Numbered from the stretch's first letter, positions 1 through 12,206 are shown. The stretch is DNA of 64,000 bases from Agaricus subrufescens (GCA_029945375.1 CM057057.1:4154001-4218000), one strand, 5' to 3'. The notes: generated from the letters alone by a model not told the origin. Numbers and translations are program-made.

Positions 1-582
1 GGCCTGAGTTTACAAGTAGTGTGATGGCCTCAGAAAGTTTGTCATCGGGAATGAGAATAGCGACCATCTTTCTCCATGATAAGTTTCTAACGACGTAAGC
101 AGAAAAATGGTGAACTTACTAGCATCCCTTGGTTTGCACCATGAAATGTGAGAACCAGGTCGCCCCATAGAATATGAGGTATTTGGGCTTCAGAAAATAC
201 ACGAGATATGACTGCACATTGACTCCAAGGGTAGTAATAAGCGGTCAATATCTAATGGTTGCTGTCTGCGGACACTTAAGCAGGTGGTATCCCAACGGAA
301 CTTTCAGGTAGCTCACTCTTTGAATGAGAAGCAAAGCAAGCGACGCGATAACCATCTGTGTATGAGTTGGGAAACTTGATGCAAAGCACGGAGACAGCAT
401 TACCGCATTGTGTTCAAGGTGTACGGCAGTAGCAAACGTGTCTGAAACAAGGATAGACGGGACAGCCAACTGCCCATTGTCTCCAAAGTAGGAAGCTGTG
501 AGAGCTCCGAGTATGCAACGAGAGGTTTGAGGTAGCCTTATTAATCGCCGACGCGGAGAGACTGGGTACAATGCTGTGCCAT
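1..582 (-). CDS. Hypothetical protein, 5' part only (runs off the left edge)
   Basis: I could trace four exons: 570-582, 317-495, 120-251 and 1-67. All three introns (74, 65 and 52 nt) are GT-AG and keep one open frame. The ATG at 582 is chosen because the 13-nt first exon joins in phase to a long open exon. The predicted start MAQHSSYFGDNGQ is followed by a stretch with the segments HILWGDLVLTFHG and IPDDKLSEAITLL. I recognise this only as the style of an uncharacterised basidiomycete family and give no function. The C-terminus lies outside the window. A TATAAATA element sits 18 nt upstream of the ATG. The region between this gene and the divergent phosphoesterase (583-962) holds no other convincing gene. 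Confidence 0.6.
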
Positions 583-599
583 TTCATGAACTTACCTTT

Positions 600-607
600 T
601 ATTTATA
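600..607 (-). promoter_or_regulatory. TATA box candidate
   Basis: TATAAATA on the minus strand, 18 nt upstream of the proposed ATG at 582 of the hypothetical gene. This is a strong match to the TATA consensus. It is unusually close to the start codon, so either the 5' UTR is very short or translation starts further in. Confidence 0.4.
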
Positions 608-962
608 GCCATTTGAATCTGTGGGCGCGACTGCAACTGTGGGGGGCGAATCAACGGGTATCTCCAGGTGTGTTAAGGCTGCACAAAAGTGCAATCCGCC
701 TCCTCGTGTTGCTTCGGCTTGCCCTTCGACATTCCACTTTACGCGCAATGCTGGGACTCCACATCATTCTTCTTATCCCATTTTACAGAGTATATGGGCA
801 TGCCGACACTTCGAGGTTCCTTGAACATAATGCAAGGTCGATGTAAGCCGTCAACGGCGATCTAAGATCTGTCTCGGAACGGGCTGAAACCCTGGCCCGC
901 TTTGGGATATCTCTGGACTTCCATCGATCATCGCTCAACTCACCAAGCACTATTCCTTGTAA

Positions 963-1823
963 ATGCTCACCGATATACAGCTGCTTAGTGACCTTCATCT
1001 GGAGGTTGAGCGCGGAGACCAGCCTCTTTATGCCTTAGATTTTCCTGTCTGCGCTCCCAACCTTGCTTTACTAGGAGATATCGGTTGGACGAGGGATGAA
1101 AGGCTGTTTGTTTGGCTTGAACTACAGTTGACTCGCTTTGAGCGCGTCTTCTTCGTATCTGGAAACCACGAACCCTATGTTAGTACTTTGGTGAGTAAAC
1201 GCACCGGACATGAATAACGGAAATTACGTATTCATCCTGGGTGATTCAAACAGACAGAAAGTGAAGTAGCGATAACATCTTTCGCGACGACAGCAGCTGC
1301 CAGGCGCGATAAAGATAGAACTGTGGGCGAGTTCGTATACATGAATCGCAGACGCTATGATCTCAGCCCTCAAGTCTCCATTCTGGGTTGCACTTTGTGG
1401 ACAGCTTTGGATCCGGAGGCTCTCGACATCCTTTCCTGGTCACTGACAGACTTCAAGCGTATTTCAAACTTCAACCCCGAAAAATATCAACGAGCACACG
1501 AGAAGGACCTCCGCTGGCTTGAAGAGTCGATAAAGGATATCCGCACAAATGACAGCTCAAGGAAGATCGTCGTGTTCACTCACCATGCTCCAACTGTAGA
1601 AGGCACTTCAGACCCAAAGTGGGTTGGAGGTCTGACCAACAGCGCCTTTGCCATTGAACTAACTGAAGCTTCCTGGTGGGGTTCACCTGTTACTCTGTGG
1701 GCATTTGGGCATACACACTGGAGTTGTGACTTTGAGAGAAATGGCACCAGAGTGGTTAGTAACCAGAGAGGGTATGGCCATGGGTCGGGTGATTATGACG
1801 TCAAAAAGGTCATTTCCATATAG
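963..1823 (+). CDS. Calcineurin-like metallophosphoesterase
   Basis: Two exons, 963-1190 and 1254-1823, joined by a 63-nt intron (GTGAGT...ACAG) in phase 0; 265 residues. The metallophosphoesterase motifs appear in order: DLHLE near residue 9 (metal-binding D and H), LLGDIG near 36, GNHE near 66, THHAP in the middle of exon 2 and GHTHW near the C-terminus. These five blocks define a dinuclear-metal phosphoesterase. The natural substrate cannot be read from the sequence; many fungal homologues are simply called Ser/Thr phosphatase-like. There is no signal peptide or membrane segment, so a cytosolic enzyme is inferred. The ATG at 963 directly precedes the first metal-binding block, so little N-terminal sequence can be missing. 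Confidence 0.88.
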
Positions 1824-1941
1824 CTCGAGAAACTAGTACTCTTTTGTTTTTGACGATATGTACGATCTCGGCTCATACATCAAAAACGAAACGTCTAAAA
1901 TATATGTGGTACAAGAGGGAAACATTTGCTGAAAGGTGGAG

Positions 1942-1947
1942 AAAAAA
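1942..1947 (-). terminator. RNA polymerase III terminator of tRNA-Val
   Basis: A run of six T on the minus strand begins three bases past the 3' end of the tRNA, the normal Pol III stop signal. Confidence 0.85.
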
Positions 1948-1950
1948 TAT

Positions 1951-2022
1951 GGTCGAACCCGGGGTCGAACCGGGGACCTCCTGTGTGTGAGACAGAAATC
2001 ATAACCACTAGACCATTCGACC
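1951..2022 (-). tRNA. tRNA-Val (anticodon CAC)
   Basis: The 72-nt minus-strand sequence folds as a cloverleaf. The acceptor stem GGTCGAA pairs with TTCGACC (7 bp). The T arm CCCGG-TTCGACC-CCGGG has a 5-bp stem. The anticodon arm TCTGT-CTCACAC-ACAGG places CAC at positions 34-36 behind T33, reading the valine codon GTG. The internal promoter is present: A box TGGTCTAGTGG and B box GGTTCGACCCC. No intron is seen, and CCA is not encoded. A run of six T follows three bases after the end. Confidence 0.95.
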
Positions 2023-2745
2023 AATTCATCGCTTAACGGGAAATCAATCCTCAATAAATGTGAGACCTTCTCTTGCTCTGATAGTCCTCCGGCAGCTTGA
2101 ACAAACTGCTCTCTTCTAAGAACAGATCAAGAGACTTTACAACGTTCTACGGAGCCTTATTCACGCGGTTCCTTAGTAACGTTCGTGAACTTGTTGCATG
2201 AGATTGATGCGGTGTTGAACTTCTCGTGTCTACCCGACCTGTTAGTGCAATGCTACTTTCCCTAGTACTGGAAAGCACCAAGGTGCTTTGACTGTTAGCT
2301 CGGATTTTGATAGAAGGCAAAGCCTCCAAGGACCAATTTAATGTTGTTAAACAGAAGTTGTGCTGAAAATCATGAACAATAATAATCGAGAACATGAAAA
2401 ACCCTTTGGAGTTGAAGCATAAAATGTCTGGTTTCTGATAGTGATAACTTTCCTTTTTCCTTGGTGCGATATATTCTCGAGAAACATCAATCAAGTACAA
2501 CGTAGGAGAATACCGAAACATCATCGGGTAAAGGAAAGTGACCGCGGTTGTTCTGCAGACGATGACCAGAGTCTCTTCTGATAAGAGTAACCCAAGAGTA
2601 ACCATAGCGCGGAAATCCAGGCCCCTTGCCGTCACGAAGGCTAAGTAGGAGTATGCGCAGAAGATGCTGGTTCCGCCCGAAACATCATGTAAGAAAGCTT
2701 GATTGCCCAAAGGTGAAATGTCTATTATGTGGCTAACGCAGTCCG
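2023..2745. other. Intergenic region between tRNA-Val and the RIC1 stop
   Basis: This is the 5' flank of the minus-strand tRNA and the 3' flank of RIC1. It contains a 200-codon minus-strand frame (2147-2749) that starts on TTG and resembles no family I know. I do not call it a gene. No repeat or other RNA gene is visible. Confidence 0.5.
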
Positions 2746-5700
2746 TCAAGGATCTTGGTCCATCAGCCGCAAGTCAACTTGTGTTAATGCATCTCGAAGG
2801 GCTGTCCCGGTCTCGTCTATGGAATGTAAGAAACGTAGCAGCTGACGACACAATTGCCACTCTTTCTGCTCCATGGCGGCTTTCAGCAGTCGGACAGCGT
2901 CATGGTCATTTTCATTCAGTTGTTCAAGGTTATGGAGTACCAGCAGATATGATCCAGCCGTCTTCAGACGTCCTGAAGACATGCAAATCTACAAAGATAA
3001 GGAAACCATGAATTCAAACAACGACCACCTACTGAGAATGAGCTTACTTCAAAAAGTTGTTTCGGGTTGCCAACGACATTAAAGAGGCGACGCCACCGCG
3101 TCATCTCTGTCTTCCTTGCGCACCCAACTACAACATCAAGGGAAACGTCAAAATGATCCAAGAATTCAACGACTGTTGGTAGAAGTGTATCCGCTTCATT
3201 CCCATTCGTGTCAGATTCGATGACCGTATGTAGCAAGATCTCTAATGCATGCGCAAAAAAGACGAGATTTTTATATGTTGAGGCGAAAGCGACAGCATCT
3301 CTAACTTGACCTGCGCTGAGCTGATATTGGAGAATGTGTTGCAAGAAGAGATGTGACTACAAAGAATCGAAAATGTCAAGATCTCAATTCAAATGAAAGA
3401 GAAGCGAAGTTTCCTTACACCAGTAGCATGCCTAAACATGACAAACGAGAGGTTTGACCTTGTTGCTAGCTCGTTCTCCGCACCTATGATAATACCCTTA
3501 TCCATCAACACAGCTATTTGACATTTCAGCCCCGTAAGAACCCCGAAAATAAGTAAAAGGAAGGACACTTACACAAAGGGTAGAAACTCAGTGGAATTGT
3601 CACGCTCTCTTTGACTTCCTCCATCTCCTCATCCGTAGGCTGTCGTTCAATCGCAAGTGCATTCAACCAAATGCGAATACCGTGGCCGTCGTAAGCCCAC
3701 AAGGAATTCTCAAGGGCAGTAATGCCGCGTAGGTGGATCCAACAAAACTCTATACGCTCTGCAAATATCTGCATGTCATATTTGACCTCCTGCTCAGCTG
3801 ACTGGATACATGTCAATATATGCAACCGGAGAAGCGCACTCCACGCATACCTTTCTCGGTCTTAGTAGAATTAGTTGTCCTCCAACTACCATCAAGACGG
3901 TTGCCACAGCTAAATCGTCCACAGGGTCGCCCAATTCTATTCAGAAGTCAAATGTCAGGAAACGCAGCGTTGTGTGAGAGATATTCACGTTTTTGTGAGG
4001 TCGGGATCATCCAGCTCAGCATGCGTACCGCGCCTGGTGCGGCAATGATACCGGAAAACGTTATGCTACCGCATAAATGTAATTTGATGGTGTCAGTTGT
4101 TGGTACCACAAGATAATGGTACAGTGTGTTGTCCAGTGTATAAACCAACAGGGAGTTGTCTACCAGGGAAAGTATAACCACCGGTGACGGTAACATTTCC
4201 CGATGGAGAACGTTTGTGTTGCTGAGGTCAAGATCCCTCGAATAGAGTCGTAACTATACATGGTCAATCTTGGTGTCACAGTTTGAGGATGGGACATACC
4301 TGAAAAGAATGAGCCACTTCGACGGCTGCTATTAATACATGATGAAACCACAGTAAACCTCCTCTAACAACGAAAGCTTGCTCCTGATGTTCATCCAAGA
4401 AAACCTTCCAGCGTCCTGATGTTGAACTGTAGTGAATTAATCCTCGTCGACCCGCAACAGCGATCAATCGACCATCTGCACTGATGGAGGAATAGCGGAT
4501 CGGCCAATTTGTAGCTAGATACCGTTGCGGAACCTTTTATTCACAGTTTTAGCCTGATGTCAATCTACCTCTGATAATGACCGACCTTGATATGCTGCCA
4601 AACATCGGACTCTGGATTGATGACGCTCATGTCAGGTTGATCAGCACCACGATATACGAGGGCCCTATCGTCCATTTGAAGGAAGGCATAACGGGTGTTG
4701 TCCTGCAGAAAAAAGATACTTGAATGATTGTCCGCAGCCTGCATTCAATCACACAACTGACGGGAGAATGTTGTCCTGTGGTTGCACATTTGGCGAATGG
4801 GATGGAAAACAGTTGTCCGTCAACCTCTGAAAAAGATTAGGGAGTGCAATTCGAAGAACGCTGCCACCATACTTTGGTTGTGTCTTCGGGCTAACAAGAT
4901 GAGCTCAAAGTTTCCTGGGCCCCAGAACTAAGCGGCAATAAACGAGCATGAATGCACAAAACAAAATCAAAGATGCAATCAGGCTCACGAGTTGACTGGC
5001 TCCGCTCATGAAGAGGTCCTGGAATCTTACTTTATGGTCAAAAGTTTGTTTAATCGGTGCTTGCAACGTACGCACCTTGACTCATCGAGGATATCTTCGA
5101 CCTCGAATCCAGATGCAAGGCACCTCCCACCAACGCTAAAGATACCCCACCCACAGGTCCACCCAACAGCCAAGACGTACCCATCCGAACTCCATTCTAA
5201 AGCACAAACCTTCCCTGTAGGTCGATGGAACGGATTTGGTACCTCAACTATCTGTGACTTTGGGACGACTCCCTCTTGTGAAGGGAAATTTTTGAACTCG
5301 AGGGCACCTCTTTTAATTTCGAGTTAAAAAGCGGCATCAAGGCACCGAACATAAATGAATTACCCATGTGTTCCTATAGCAAAGATAGAAAACCTGGTAT
5401 TGATTGCAATAACAGTGGCCCTTTTAGGTTCTTGATAGGTCTGTGATTCGTCACCTTCTGAATATTCTACGCGTCGTTGCTTCTGGACCCATTTTGGAGT
5501 GACAAAATCGTGTATACAGGTTCCTTGCCATCCGAACCGTTGATGAGGCTTTGAGGCGATCCCTCGAGGAACCTGACACCGGTTGAAAATGGATTGCGGA
5601 AGGACGTTAGTCATACTCACAGTGTCTATATTGTCGATATCTTCGGGACTCAGGTCGGGTTCGTAATCCATAATGTCTTCTTCATGCAGCTGCACAAAAT

Positions 5701-6613
5701 ACGCTCGTCCATCGCCAGAGATCCAAACTTCACCAGTCATTGTTCTCGCATCAATAATCTGTGCAATACCGGCTATCTTATAACTTCAGAAAAGCTGAAT
5801 TAGTTAAACGAAAAGAAATGCCATCACCATCTGGATCCTTCAACCATTCAAAATCATCTTCATTCAGAATCCACGTATCGTAAGTACATTGCTGCTCTGA
5901 ATTGTCTTCTTCTTGCGGCCAGGGCATTCGTTGAATAGTGGGTGGATTGCTGGTCGTAAACATAAGGTGTGTCATCCGAGGGGAAACACTGCAATGGAGC
6001 ATTCGATAATTTCATCATCATGATAAACCAAACGTACTGACCTCAATAAGTCACCTTCAACGCGAACTACGCCCTCGAAATGTAAACTGACGGGTTGGAA
6101 AGGTAAACCCTCGCCCGGGCCATCTAGGAAAGTTCGCATGGTTTGAAGTGACAGCGATGGAGGGGAATAAATGTCGCCATTGCCCTCATAGCTCACAGAA
6201 ACGAGCACAAGATACGATTCGGAGGTCTGAAGTGAATTGAATTGATGGAGGAATTGATGGGTAAATCGACTAATACAGAAACGAAGAACGTACTTGGATA
6301 ACGATACGTGCGCCATCTGGTGACCACCAAACATCTACATTCTCCCCGTGGTCAATGATAGAGGTGGGTGTGCGGGATAAGAAGGCCAAAACAGCAGAAG
6401 GCTTCCCAGAGTGTAAGCATTTGCTGCGCAATAGGTACAAGTGAACGTGTGTCCACCCACCCTCACAGCCCAGACGGTGACACCATTCTTTGTAAGAGTA
6501 CAGAAGAGGGACTTGCGGGGTCCCGGTCGCAGCGTGATAACAGGTTCAGGAGGAATATTAGGTAGCGCAGGCACTGTAGAGAGAACTCGCGCGGTAGAAG
6601 TTGGGAAATACAT
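2746..6613 (-). CDS. RIC1: RIC1 homologue, subunit of the Rab6/Ypt6 guanine nucleotide exchange factor
   Basis: In yeast and animals Ric1 pairs with Rgp1 as the exchange factor for Ypt6/Rab6 and drives retrograde transport into the Golgi. The gene has many exons. Exon 1 (about 6461-6613) begins MYFPTSTARVLS. Exon 2 (6294-6401) reads on to HGENVDVWWSPDGARIVIQ. N-terminal beta-propeller segments follow (WQGTCIHDF near 5.5 kb; CALEWSSDGYVLAVGW near 5.2 kb). The C-terminal helical RIC1 region lies at about 2.75-3.35 kb, with ILQYQLSAGQVRDAV, YKNLVFFAHALEILLH and SYLLVLHNLEQLNENDHDAV, which is the best match to the family. The stop is at 2746-2748. About a dozen introns are implied by frame changes, and I did not fix every boundary. 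RINT1 at 34 kb acts in the neighbouring ER-Golgi retrograde step, but nothing links the two genes here. Confidence 0.88.
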
Positions 6614-6916
6614 TGGCGTGACTCAACACTCTACAGGGGAAGGACTTTATGCGTTGTCAGATACGGAACTGTTATCCATAGGACTAAGGTGGTGCTTGCA
6701 GTGCAAACGCAAAGCGTGTCGCGAGAGGTTAATGTAACTTGTTGTCAATTGTTTGTGGGGTTTGATACTTGATACTATATACTACTACATTGCATAATGC
6801 TTGGGCTACAACCCAGAGTACCGAAGGGAAAGAGGGGGGAGTTGCTAATAAACGCGGGAACGACGAAGACAGAAGGCGAACAAGAAAACTAAAAGATGCA
6901 TTCAGTACAAAGTAAC
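6614..6916. other. Intergenic region between RIC1 and the PRELI gene
   Basis: This is the RIC1 5' flank and the downstream flank of the PRELI gene; both are on the minus strand. I see no coding sequence, repeat or RNA gene. Confidence 0.5.
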
Positions 6917-7728
6917 CTAAGAGCTCGGTGGCCGGAACCACGACTTCAATTTCCCCCAGGCACCCAAAGGGGGTGACTGTGAAACAGTATGTCTGTGGTC
7001 CTGATCCGTCAAGTGGGAAAAGGGGTATGATTCCCCACCAAGCGTCATCGGCTGCAAACGGGACTGCCGAATCAGACTTAGTATCAAAGAAACGCCCTCA
7101 CGGGACTGGAAAATACGTCAGTGCCACGAGCCAGCTATGGCAAAAAGGGTACCAACACGCTGTAGATTAGCCTTGAATCGTGTTAATCCATGATTTTCAA
7201 TCTTTTTCGTTAATCCCCAGCCGAAACCAGAGAAAATCCGAGCTTCTGTGGCTTGAAGGGTTTTTCTGTTACAAAGGCGTCAAGCCTCAGGATAGTAACA
7301 GGAAAACTAAACGTCCGTACCCTTCAGGAGTTTGACGGAGCTGCACAGATTCTTCGACCCGCATTATCTTCACGTGGTCAAGATTGCGGGTCCTACAGTT
7401 GACGATTCGACCAAATGGGTCCACTTCACTCTCTTCAATTACCCAAGACTCCGCCCTTGTCACCATCCCCTGGGGAAACCACCGCGGAAGGTTGCCCCGC
7501 TTTAGAATTAGGCGTGTTGTAACAAGTGTACCAGATGCTGTCTGGAAGCGCGAAATGACATCGCACGAGATGACATGAGCCGCGTATGGATTAGGATATC
7601 GCAAAAAGTAGGCCAAGGATACAATTGGCCAGGGATCGCTGAGGGAGATAAACATGAGCGACTGTTTCCTGCAGGTTTGTGGAGCTCCGTACGTACTCGT
7701 ACAAGAAGGATTGCGAAAAGAACTTCAT
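6917..7728 (-). CDS. UPS1: PRELI/MSF1-domain phospholipid transfer protein, Ups1/PRELID1-like
   Basis: Four exons: 7697-7728, 7321-7638, 7157-7265 and 6917-7105; 215 residues, total length divisible by three. It starts MKFFSQSFLYDDPWP, the family's characteristic opening, then LAYFLRYPNPYAAHV, RTRNLDHVKIMRVEE, EARIFSGFGWGLTKKIENHG and LTRFKANLQRSREG, covering the whole PRELI domain. In yeast Ups1 moves phosphatidic acid across the mitochondrial intermembrane space in complex with Mdm35. The strong NLDH and WGLTKKIE blocks place this protein nearer Ups1/PRELID1 than Ups2; that assignment is by eye. The third intron uses donor GTTGGT, a weaker donor, but it alone keeps the frame. A second PRELI gene lies at 27.3 kb. 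Confidence 0.87.
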
Positions 7729-7989
7729 GGGCAACGATCCCTGTTTAGGAGTGGCAAATACGGTTGCAGCAAGACAGTGTGCTTATTTCTCAAGCTTTTA
7801 CAGTGATTTTGAAGGTGGTGAAAGGGAAAGAGGAGACAGTCAGCGGCAGAGGTTTTACTGGGGCCACTCAAGGTCCAGAACAAATCCGTCTTCACACTCC
7901 GCTGCCATATTTGGTATAATCCCACGGGAATCACCCCCGCATTCTAAATTGCCTTGTCCGTGCTGAATATACACCAGTGTACCGGCCTA

Positions 7990-9468
7990 TCAGTAGGTCT
8001 CATCATCTACAGTACCATCCTCGTTTATGAACAATCTAAGTCCATCATGTGCTGGTCTAACCCACAGCTGCCCCTCGCCCTGGACGAGCTCGAGTCCCGT
8101 CTTTTCCGACTCAGTCAAATCACTTTTACTCTTCACCTTCCCACCAACAGCTTCGGTGATCGTCACGTACTCTTCATGTGAGACTTCATGGCTGAAACCA
8201 GTCAAATAAGTTCTTGTCGCCCCAATCTTCTTCGCAACCATCACTGCATCTGCAATTCCAAAGTGCGAGATGAAGGGACGCAGACGCAGACAATCCAGTA
8301 CTAAAACCGGCAATGGTTGTTCCCCGCTCCCCTGCTTTCTCTGCAAGATATCCCAAACATGATCTGGTATATGAGAGACATCGGAGACGTACACCAACTG
8401 CTCTTGAATCTTAAATCCAAAGCACAGCAAGGGGTGTATAATCGCTTCCGGCTGCTCCTTTACCACACACTCTCCGGACTTTTTTTCCTCCGGTTCTAGT
8501 GCTCTGATATCCGACTTTTCTGGCGTCGATGGAAGAGTCGCATTTGGAGTGATAGCGTAAGCGACTGGTGGCAGTCTCGAGAAGATGCGTCCATGATGAA
8601 CTACACAAAGTCCGTTAATCGTTCCCGGCATCTCGTCAAACCGCGACTAGACAACTGACCAGCGAAGGGCGTGACACTGATACCGGTGTCCTCTATCTCA
8701 AACGGCTCGCCATCGTTGATAATATGATACTTGAAGTCAGGGACCTTGGCCATGTATTCAGTAATTAATTCAATAATTCGAGAGAATGACATACATCTCC
8801 TCCGCCTGATGCAAACTCTTTCGAGACGAGGTACGGAAATGATCGCTGTAACTCCGTAAATGTCTCTTGTGATAGATAAACATCAATGTGGGGTTGAATT
8901 GCTTTGCGCAAGGTCCAAGCTGCCGAAAATAATATTCCATTAGGTACAGCAAAATACAACAACCCCACGTACCTCTGAGGTCGTCAAGACCATTCATAGC
9001 TGGCGTCAACACACAATCAACGGAAAGTAACAACGTTCGATTCAAGCCTAGCACACACCGTCTGCATGAGCATGGGTTATTAATAGTGCATCGATTCTCC
9101 GTAGACCGAATTTCGGAAACCATTCAATTGCCGCAGCCTGAAAAGTCTTGCCAGCATCGATCACAATGGTCCTACAAAGAAATCATTAATATCACATTGA
9201 GTCGTTGTTACACCAAACTCTCAAAAGAAAGCACATACACCGGGCGACCATCCTTTGCTTTCATTCTGACAGCCGCGCCAGTATTACGTCGGATGTTCTT
9301 CTTGCCCGCGGGTGTAAGAGTAGAAAGGCATGAATGGCAAGGTGGGTGGCTAGTGATATCGGCCGTCAGACAGTCAATATGAGGAGTACTCGAAGAGGTC
9401 CCAGTGCCGAGGAAGATGAGTTCAAGCCCTGTTGAATCGTTGGGAGTGCTCGCAGTGTTGAGTGGCAT
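7990..9468 (-). CDS. Metallo-beta-lactamase-fold hydrolase
   Basis: Six exons: 9239-9468, 9059-9171, 8973-8999, 8795-8919, 8660-8744 and 7990-8600. They join in frame to 396 residues. The N-terminus has LELIFLGTGTSSSTPHIDCL, the first beta-alpha unit of this fold, then a Cys-rich CHSCLS. The metal-binding motif HAHADAMNGLDDLR follows (HxHxD plus the GLDDLR tail seen in PhnP-like phosphodiesterases). Further ligands are VHHG near the start of exon 6, then VYVSDVSHIPD, LDCLRLRPFISHFG and LTGFSHEVSHEEY. The arrangement fits fungal relatives of bacterial PhnP, but the substrate is unknown. No targeting signal is obvious. Exon 3 is only 27 nt long and carries the conserved AMNGLDDLR, so gene finders may skip it. 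Confidence 0.85.
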
Positions 9469-10275
9469 GGAATTCGAAGGAAGGGTTTTGTGTAGAAATA
9501 GGCTTCAGTAGAGGTATATGTCGGATAATTAGGAGGCTGGGGCTTTGGTAAGGTAGACTATGAGTGTAGGGCGCGCGCAATGATCCTTCGATTGCTGGAT
9601 TAGACAAGGAATACCGGTGAACGTATTCAGAAGAAAACACGAAAAGGTAAAAAGCAGTCGGTAAGATTCGTAATCCTTAACGCATGGCGGGCGCCTGGTT
9701 ACTCAACGAGCAATTTGCCGGCACGATGCGAAAGATGATACATAGCACCTATCATCTACGGCCAATGCCGCCGCTGGCCAAATTTGAAAATTAAAAGGCG
9801 GCCACGTTTCTACTCAATTTTATTCCGTTTTACTAGCGCCACTAAACAAGTTAAGCAATTTCGTGCTCAATCGGAAAGAGCAGTTTTAGGTCGAGTTCAG
9901 CCGAGCAAGCAGCAAGATTTGTATCGACGACAGCATCCACACTAAAACAACCCGAGAATAAGCTTATGTCCTATAGGGGGGTCCTCTGAGTAGCAGTGGA
10001 GACCGGGAAATGCAGAAGAATTGTGTTATACTGCTCGCATCGGACATTTATATCCTAGTGCTTATGCCTTGCAAAGGAATATGTGCCGCGTAAGTGGCGA
10101 TTAGGATGAGGAAGATGGTGGGTAATGGGTCGCAGTTAAGTATCACGAGGTCAAAATATCAGCTTCAACAAATTTCAACGAGACCCTTTCCCGACATTTC
10201 GGATTACGTTGCTAGCAAGATTCGTGGCTACAAAATGAGCCCCTGAAATCTATTCAGCGCACAGTAGTTTTTTCA
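9469..10275. other. Intergenic region (807 nt)
   Basis: Upstream flank of the metallo-beta-lactamase gene and downstream flank of RBG1, both on the minus strand. Only short overlapping open frames occur, with no family resemblance and no tRNA-like fold. I see nothing further in it. Confidence 0.5.
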
Positions 10276-12206
10276 TTATTTGGTAAAAACTATTGAACAA
10301 GCGTGAGACATGAATAGTATATCTGACAGCAATACTTACTTGAAACAACATCCTCGTCTTGCACTTGATGCGCCAAGCTAACCTTCTGGGCGTGCGGAGC
10401 AAATTTACTGGATTTTCCCTTGACACGAAGATTGAGTAAAAGGGTAGGATTGGTCTGTCAAACTTACCCTGCAAATCAAGGTAGGGAGGGTTAGTCGCGG
10501 TTAGATGTGAAGAAAAGAGAGGGAAAACATACCAAACCAGTGCGTAACGGAAGTTGGCGGCAAGCGAACGGTGAATGCCATTGCAAACGTCCTGACCAGT
10601 GTTAACAAGGACTGGATGCGACAACGGATATGCCACAAACCTCTACCGTTGCTCCTTTCCTCATGCAAATTGGATCCGTCAAGTCAGGGTGAGCTCCACG
10701 TTTCTTCGTGTATACTTTGACAAGGTTCAGATGATCCCAAATTTGGTCAATGAGATAGTCAAGACTTCCAACAAGTTAGGTCAGCAAGTAAAGAAAGACT
10801 GGTGGGATGACTCACTTGATATCCATTTCACAGCTGATAACAACAGTGTTCGGTTGGTGAGCTATCTTGTCCACTTGTTCCAAGCTTATCGAGTCAATTT
10901 TGTTATAAACATCTAAGCTTCCATGAGTTGGTGCTGGACTGTGAATTACGGCTGCGCACATAAGCACGGCATGTATTTCCGAGTGCCTATGATCTATGAG
11001 CCACGTCTGGGACAAAGAATAACGAAACGGCTGACCTATGAGGACATCGATAAATTCATCTGTCGTTATCTAACAAAAGTATGATCAGCAGAGTCACGGA
11101 TGAATGTCATTACTTACATCCTCGCGTATCATCACGTCGCAATTGTGCAATTTATCTGGGTTGAAATGTCATTATTTTATGATTAGAATAGAACTGTTGA
11201 TAAACCCACATGAAGCCAAGATGGACCGAATGGTTCTTTCGTCCGTTTTTGTGAGCTTGACAGTGCAGTTGAAAGTAATCTAAGAGTATGTCTTTGAGAT
11301 AGAGAATTTGGAGGGAGCAGGCAGTGATCACATACACCACCCGTCGTTCTCTTCTTGAAAACGATGTCCGGCTTTTGCTTATTCAGGCGAATGCCAACTG
11401 CGTCAAGCTCGATCTCCAACAATCGTCGCTGTTCATCCGATTTTGTGGCGTCCAGCATGATGAGAATAAGATCCGCAGTTTTCGCGGCTGCAGATGTCAA
11501 GACACGATGAATTGAGAAGGATATGGACCTACTGGCCACAACTTGACGCCCGCGACCTCTGCCTGCACTGGCACCTTCGACGATACCGGGAAGATCCAAG
11601 AGTTGTATCCGAGCTCCTTTGTATTCGATGACACCGGGGATGGCCTTGAGGGGTGAAATTGGATTTATGCAATCTGGCGCAAGTGAACCGAACTCACGGT
11701 TAGCGTCGTGAATTCATACGCGGCTGCTACTGAGGCCGTCTCGGTGGTCTTGCTCAGCAGGGTCGACTTGATCGATTTTTAGCGACTGCGTGGTCATTAA
11801 TGCAGGGTAAGGTGTACCTTCCCGACAGATGGAAAGCCGATCAATGCTACTCTTGCATCTCCTGACTTTTGAACGTCGAATCCAGTCCCGCCACCGCTTG
11901 ATTTCGAGGTGGGCTCGAGAAGCTGGGCGCGATAGCGGGCCAGTTTTGCCTTGAGGAGGCCGAGGTGATACTCTGTGGCCTACTTGGACCTGACTTAGGA
12001 TCGCGTGGGCTGACTGAGAATGGGCGGAAGCACCTTATTTTTCTGGGCTGGCAAGGCTGAGCTGATATGCACTGGGAAATGAGGGATCGAGATACACACT
12101 GCGAGCCATTTCCTCTGCAGACCGGGCAGGCTGGCGATAAGAACGGTGCCAGTGACTGGGGACTCGACTCACGCTCGATCTCCTTTATCTTTTCGATGAT
12201 GCCCAT
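10276..12206 (-). CDS. RBG1: Developmentally regulated GTP-binding protein 1 (Rbg1/DRG1 GTPase)
   Basis: DRG1 with its DFRP partner binds translating ribosomes and helps release stalled ones. The start [11 protein letters not shown] at 12206 is the canonical DRG N-terminus. Next come the helical [16 protein letters not shown] segment, G1 GFPSVGKSTLL (split by an intron after GK), G3 [37 protein letters not shown]4 YNKIDSIS and the C-terminal TGS domain ([18 protein letters not shown], then [19 protein letters not shown]). The stop TAA is at 10276-10278, after ...IFTK. About ten introns are implied. Two small junctions are uncertain. One is near residue 20, where the usual ATE between NK and YHLG is not found. 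The other is near the C-terminus, where the usual WGKSS before KF is missing in the simplest model. The start lies 68 nt from the divergent MAPKKK start. Confidence 0.93.

Noticed and set aside
2147..2749. 200-codon minus-strand open frame directly after the RIC1 stop
   Set aside because: It begins on TTG, overlaps the RIC1 stop by four bases, has no recognisable domain and no splice support. It is most likely a chance frame in the RIC1 3' flank.
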